Below are positions 60,118 to 64,000 of a DNA stretch of 64,000 nucleotides, piece by piece. Source of the DNA: JAFGGG01 sp964634205 (GTDB taxonomy: Bacteria; Spirochaetota; Spirochaetia; SZUA-6; RPPD01). Under the pieces are notes generated by a model that did no database searches, was not told where the DNA came from, and worked only from the letters and a program-made list of their open reading frames with translations. The stretch covers positions 55,789 to 119,788 of the forward strand of contig CAZWKE010000006.1 of NCBI GenBank assembly GCA_964634205.1. Direction: 5' to 3'. A program made the position numbers and the translations under genes. Position 1 is the stretch's first letter, and each line of letters starts with the position of its first letter.

Positions 60118-60885
60118 ATGATTACAAAGCAGAAACTGATCAGGTACGCACGGAAGCAATATGCCGGTATTCCCCTTTCCACAGCGGCAGCCGGGACTAC
60201 CGGACTGAAGGCGGTTATTTCCCTGAAAACCGCCGGCGACATGGGATTCAACCTGAGGGATAAGCTGCCGCACAGAAGGATGTTTTATCAGAGCCTGCGA
60301 ATTAATCCCAATCATGTTTTTACCGTAAATCAGGAACACACGCAGAGGGTCATATTGGTGCAGAAAGAGAATGTCCCCGCTGATTTTTATCCAGAAATTG
60401 CTGACGGACTGGTAAGCGCCGGTACGGCACATCTTATCGGAGTAACCGTCGCGGACTGTCTGCCGTTGTTGATCACAAGCAATGACGGAGGTGCTTGTGG
60501 AATTGTCCATTCCGGCTGGAAAGGGACCGGTATCGTCCTCCGCGCGCTCACTGTTTTTAAAGAAAAGCTGGGATACGATCCTTCGTCATTATCGGTATGT
60601 CTGGGGCCTGCTATCGGCCCCTGCTGTTACGCTGTTGATGAGTCCCGGGCCGAGCGCTTTGCGGCGCAGTTCGGGGAAAATACGGTGAGCAGGCGGGGGG
60701 GGCGGTATTTTATCGATTTATACCGGGCGAACATCAATCTGGTGACGGAGTGGGGCATACAACGGATCACTCTTGTTGACGAATGTACCTCCTGTACCAC
60801 CGACCTCGGTTCGTTCCGCCGGCAAGGCGCGGCGGGGTTTACACGCATGCTGGTACTTTTGGGCAGGATTCACCCAGAAACATAA
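60118..60885 (+). CDS. pgeF: PgeF/YfiH family peptidoglycan-editing protein (laccase-domain)
   Basis: Members (PgeF, formerly YfiH) have a multicopper-oxidoreductase-like fold but act in peptidoglycan precursor editing or purine nucleoside cleavage, binding one zinc. The 255 residues show VADCLPLLI, VHSGWKGTGIVL and GPAIGPCCYAVD, which carry the conserved His and Cys metal ligands, then the C-terminal VDECTSCTT. The gene is followed by argS after nine bases with an AAGGAGA site, so the two are co-transcribed. Its own promoter lies upstream. Confidence 0.9.
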   Translation: MITKQKLIRYARKQYAGIPLSTAAAGTTGLKAVISLKTAGDMGFNLRDKLPHRRMFYQSLRINPNHVFTVNQEHTQRVILVQKENVPADFYPEIADGLVSAGTAHLIGVTVADCLPLLITSNDGGACGIVHSGWKGTGIVLRALTVFKEKLGYDPSSLSVCLGPAIGPCCYAVDESRAERFAAQFGENTVSRRGGRYFIDLYRANINLVTEWGIQRITLVDECTSCTTDLGSFRRQGAAGFTRMLVLLGRIHPET

Positions 60886-60894
60886 GGAGAATGT

Positions 60895-62649
60895 ATGCAG
60901 AGATACAAACGACATTGGCAGGAAACGGTTCTTCTGGCATTGAACGAATACGCCCGTGAAAAGGGCCTGACGGAAAACCTCTTTAATCCGGATCAGGTTA
61001 TTTGTGAAAGACCACCGGACTCAAAGCTGGGCGACCTGGCTTTTCCCATGTTTCCCTATGCCAAAGTATTAAAAGAATCGCCCAAACAGATTGCGGAAAA
61101 TATGGCCCGTACGCTTGCGTCGGGATCACGGCGGGTCCAGGCTGCCGGACCGTACGTGAATATTGCTTTGGATCGTACCACCGTCAGTACAGAGATCCTG
61201 GAACAGATACAGGGCCGGGGGGATGAATACGGAAAAAACAACAGCAAAGCGGGGGAGCGGATTATCCTTGAGTTCTCCTGCCCCAATACAAACAAGCCCC
61301 TGCACCTGGGGCACTTGCGCAACGACGCGCTGGGTGAGAGCCTTTCCCGCGTGCTGAAGGCCTGCGATGCCAAGGTGTTCAAGGTCAACCTTGTTAACGA
61401 CCGCGGCATTCATATCTGTAAGTCCATGCTTGCCTATAAAGAGTTCGGGGAAAATTCGACACCCGAAGAAAAACAGCTGAAGGGCGATCACTTTGTGGGC
61501 GATTTCTATGTTCGCTTCAGCCGCTGGGCCAAGGAAGACCCGACCGCCGAGGAAAAAGCGCGGACAATGCTTCAGGCATGGGAAAAAGGTGACCGCGAGG
61601 TCACCGCACTATGGGAAAAAATGAATCGCTGGGCCATCGGGGGAATTGAACAAACCTACCGGGCCACCGGCATCAGCTTTGACAAGGTGTATTACGAAAG
61701 CCGGACCTTTGGTATCGGCAGGGACGAGGTATTGCGCGGATATAGGGAAGGAATCTTTGAAAAACGCGAGGACGGTTCCATCTGGGTTGATTTGTCCGAG
61801 TATAATCTTGACCAGAAGGTGCTGCTGCGCAGTGACGGCACGTCACTGTATCTGACCCAGGACATCGGCACCGCTTTGGTGAGGTTCAAGGACTGGCCGT
61901 TCGACCGTATGATATACGTGGTGGCGTCCGAGCAGAACTATCATTTCCATGTATTGTTTAAGGTGCTTGAGCTGCTTGGTCATGAATGGGCCAAACAACT
62001 GTATCACCTGTCGTATGGTATGGTCAACCTGCCTGAAGGCAAAATGAAGTCCCGGGAAGGTACGGTTGTGGATGCCGATGACCTGCTGGCCGAGTTGGAG
62101 GCGCTTGCCGCGGAAGAAATAAAGCAGCGTGAACGAGACGAGGAAATCGGTGATAGCAACAGTACGGCCAAAAAAATAAGCCTGGCAGCCCTTAACTACT
62201 ACCTGCTACAGACCTCTCCGCATAAAGACATGATATTCAATCCGACGGAATCGCTTTCCTTCACCGGCAACACCGGACCCTACCTGCAGTACAGTTGCGC
62301 GCGTATCTGCAGTATGCTGCGCAAATACGAGGAGCGCAAAGAAAAATACAAAACAGGGAAATGCAGACCGGAAATGCTGACAGTGGCGGAGGAATGGGAG
62401 ATTATAAAAAGCATGGCCGAATATCCCGCGGTCGTGGAACAGGCCGGTACCGAATATAATCCGGGGTTGGTAGCCAATTTTCTCTATGAACTTGCCAAAC
62501 TGTTTTCACGATATTATCATGAAAACCCTGTGTTACATAATGAGGATGCGGACATTGTCGTTACCCGGATTACCCTGGCCAGGGCCGTTCTTCGCGTAAT
62601 GAAGAACGGGTTCGCCCTTTTGGCCATTCCCTTTATCGAGAAGATGTAA
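60895..62649 (+). CDS. argS: Arginyl-tRNA synthetase
   Basis: Class I synthetase charging tRNA-Arg. The 584 residues match the family: N-terminal Add1 domain, PNTNKPLHLGHLRNDALG with the HIGH-like HLGH, VNLVNDRGIHICKSM, RSDGTSLYLTQDIGTAL, and a KMSKS-equivalent GKMKSREGTVV. The DALR anticodon domain starts at about 455 with the STAKKISLAALNYYLLQ-type helices. ATG 60895 is used; an ATG four bases upstream is out of frame. AAGGAGA lies upstream. The kinase gene begins two bases after its stop codon. Confidence 0.97.
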   Translation: MQRYKRHWQETVLLALNEYAREKGLTENLFNPDQVICERPPDSKLGDLAFPMFPYAKVLKESPKQIAENMARTLASGSRRVQAAGPYVNIALDRTTVSTEILEQIQGRGDEYGKNNSKAGERIILEFSCPNTNKPLHLGHLRNDALGESLSRVLKACDAKVFKVNLVNDRGIHICKSMLAYKEFGENSTPEEKQLKGDHFVGDFYVRFSRWAKEDPTAEEKARTMLQAWEKGDREVTALWEKMNRWAIGGIEQTYRATGISFDKVYYESRTFGIGRDEVLRGYREGIFEKREDGSIWVDLSEYNLDQKVLLRSDGTSLYLTQDIGTALVRFKDWPFDRMIYVVASEQNYHFHVLFKVLELLGHEWAKQLYHLSYGMVNLPEGKMKSREGTVVDADDLLAELEALAAEEIKQRERDEEIGDSNSTAKKISLAALNYYLLQTSPHKDMIFNPTESLSFTGNTGPYLQYSCARICSMLRKYEERKEKYKTGKCRPEMLTVAEEWEIIKSMAEYPAVVEQAGTEYNPGLVANFLYELAKLFSRYYHENPVLHNEDADIVVTRITLARAVLRVMKNGFALLAIPFIEKM

Positions 62650-62650
62650 C

Positions 62651-64000
62651 ATGGCGGAACTGATCAAAGGTCGGTATGAGATACGGAAGCAGATCGGCGA
62701 GGGGGGTATGGGAAGGACCTTTCTGGCCTTTGATCAAAAAAACCGCAAAGATGTGGTGGTAAAACTGCTTCAGCTGCGCAAGGCCGGTGAGTGGAAGACC
62801 ATTGAACTGTTTGAGCGTGAGGCCGAAACACTGAAGAACATCAATCATCCGTTTATCCCGGATTATATGGATTATTTTACCCTGGAGAAGGGCGGAGATA
62901 CCGAATACTATCTTGTTCAGGAATACATCCGCGGAAAAAATCTGGAGCAGCAGGTAAAACAGGGGAAACATTTCAGTGAAGACCAGGTATTCGCCGTCGC
63001 GGAAAAATTATTCTCCATCCTTGTCTACCTGCAGGACCGGAGGCCTCCGATTGTGCACCGTGATATCAATGCCAAAAATATTATTGTTGATGAGAATGAT
63101 GAGGTTTACCTTGTTGATTTCGGCGCGGTACAGAGTGCGGTAAAAAACGCGGTCCTGGGGGGAACAACCGTGGTGGGTACCTACGGTTACATGCCCATGG
63201 AGCAGATGATGGGCAAAGCCTGTGCAGCCTCCGATTTGTATGCCGCCGGTATAACCCTGATCTACCTGTTGTCTCATACCAGTCCGCAGGATTTGCCCAT
63301 GAAGAAAATGAAGGTCATGTATAAAGATTTTGTAAAGATATCTCCCCGCTACTGCCGCTTCCTGGATACATTGATCGAGCCCGACCTGGCGGGGCGTTTG
63401 CCCGATGCCGAAAGCGCGCTCGCCCTGCTTAAAAAAATAAGGCAGGGAGAATCCGTCGGTGATGACCATTACGCGGCGGTCATCGATCTGCACAACCTGC
63501 TGCCGCCCTTTAAATCACGCATCCGGTTTGAAAAGAATGATGAGACGGTTGCCGTTATCGTTCCCGGTAAAATAAGCGGAAACCTCCCGCTTCTGCTGTT
63601 TTCTTTGGGATGGCTTTTGATTATTGGCTTCTGGACGACGATGGTACTGCAGATACCCGGATCATTCAGCCTTCTTTTCTCTCTTTTTTCCGTTCCCTTC
63701 TGGCTGGTGGGATTTTTCATTATCGGTAAGGTGATAAACGGCTTTTCCAAAGCGGGACTGACATTAACACCCGAGTTCGTCCGCATCAAGCGGGGTGTGT
63801 TGCGCCCCGCGGTTACTTTGCCGCTTGAACAGGTACAAAAAATAGCGGTAAAGGAAATACAGGCAGGCCGCGGGAGGCGGGGCACCTATCCGGGCCAGGC
63901 AGTCAATTTCGGAGTAGAAATAGAAGCCGGAGCAAAGACTGTTCTTATCGATAAATTCCTGACCCAAAGCGAAGCCCAATGGATTGTGCAGGTGGTGGAG
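62651..64000 (+). CDS. Membrane-anchored Ser/Thr protein kinase, 3' end outside the window
   Basis: The frame is open from ATG 62651 to the window end (450 codons seen). A Hanks-type kinase (1-265): glycine loop IGEGGMGRT (15-23), Lys38, HRDINAKN (136-143), DFGAVQ (156-161) and an APE-equivalent MPMEQM, so an active kinase is expected. Two membrane helices follow (about 313-335 and 341-363), then a beta-rich stretch (LTLTPEFVRIKRGVLRPAVT) like a bacterial PH domain. ATG follows the argS stop after one base, so they are co-transcribed. It may sense the membrane or envelope state. Confidence 0.88.
   Translation, partial: MAELIKGRYEIRKQIGEGGMGRTFLAFDQKNRKDVVVKLLQLRKAGEWKTIELFEREAETLKNINHPFIPDYMDYFTLEKGGDTEYYLVQEYIRGKNLEQQVKQGKHFSEDQVFAVAEKLFSILVYLQDRRPPIVHRDINAKNIIVDENDEVYLVDFGAVQSAVKNAVLGGTTVVGTYGYMPMEQMMGKACAASDLYAAGITLIYLLSHTSPQDLPMKKMKVMYKDFVKISPRYCRFLDTLIEPDLAGRLPDAESALALLKKIRQGESVGDDHYAAVIDLHNLLPPFKSRIRFEKNDETVAVIVPGKISGNLPLLLFSLGWLLIIGFWTTMVLQIPGSFSLLFSLFSVPFWLVGFFIIGKVINGFSKAGLTLTPEFVRIKRGVLRPAVTLPLEQVQKIAVKEIQAGRGRRGTYPGQAVNFGVEIEAGAKTVLIDKFLTQSEAQWIVQVVE

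Overview
The window looks like a draft or metagenome-derived contig of a motile, Gram-negative-type spirochaete (Spirochaetota, probably the Treponema/Spirochaeta side). The evidence is a UPF0164-type outer-membrane protein, several signal-peptide proteins with TPR, PEGA or coiled-coil parts and no wider relatives I can name, relaxed lipoboxes, an FlgH-like protein, a MinD-like ATPase with a long private C-terminus, and a SpoIIE phosphatase fused to a large extracytoplasmic sensor. A run of exactly 100 N (33649-33748) marks a scaffold gap. Gene density is very high: the longest gene-free stretch is about 260 bases (32666-32923), which holds a palindromic element and two promoters. No tRNA, rRNA, CRISPR array, transposase or phage gene was seen, and convergent genes mostly meet or overlap at their stop codons.

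Layout. 1-6396: the end of a membrane-protein gene and a complete rnfCDGEAB operon (ion-translocating ferredoxin:NAD+ oxidoreductase). 6407-8413: a GH57 glucanotransferase/amylase. 8394-16025: secreted and lipoprotein genes around a HAMP-class III nucleotide cyclase and a large coiled-coil/TPR membrane protein. 16195-17600: an orphan Cas2-like gene and prfB with its programmed +1 frameshift. 17650-24398: PEGA protein, ftsY, a YwqK/MORN-like secreted protein and lolC-lolD-lolE (SRP targeting and lipoprotein release). 24500-28570: mcsA-mcsB-clpC. 28658-32665: murC, yicC, cmk, rpoZ, miaA. 32924-33874: a 29-codon AURKAIP1/COX24-type ribosomal protein gene and an flgH-like gene. 33878-39000: DEDDh exonuclease, orphan DNA methyltransferase, AMMECR1 and MEMO proteins, macrodomain and NFACT/RqcH. 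39136-42502: MinD-like ATPase, REC-like/PilZ protein, secreted protein. 42544-45948: mfd. 45950-59993: UPF0164 protein, a 995-residue TPR protein, the SpoIIE sensor phosphatase and several secreted or unknown proteins. 60118-64000: pgeF, argS and a Ser/Thr kinase cut by the window end.

Points that stand out: the McsB homologue has lost five phosphagen-kinase active-site residues, so the McsA-McsB-ClpC system may work with a pseudokinase. The SpoIIE gene appears to start at an ATC codon. Many promoters sit so close to the start codon that leaderless or near-leaderless mRNA seems a habit of this genome. FtsY, RnfG and the CMP kinase each carry an unusual substitution in a defining motif.

All family names come from motif recognition by eye. 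No alignment, search or structure prediction was run.
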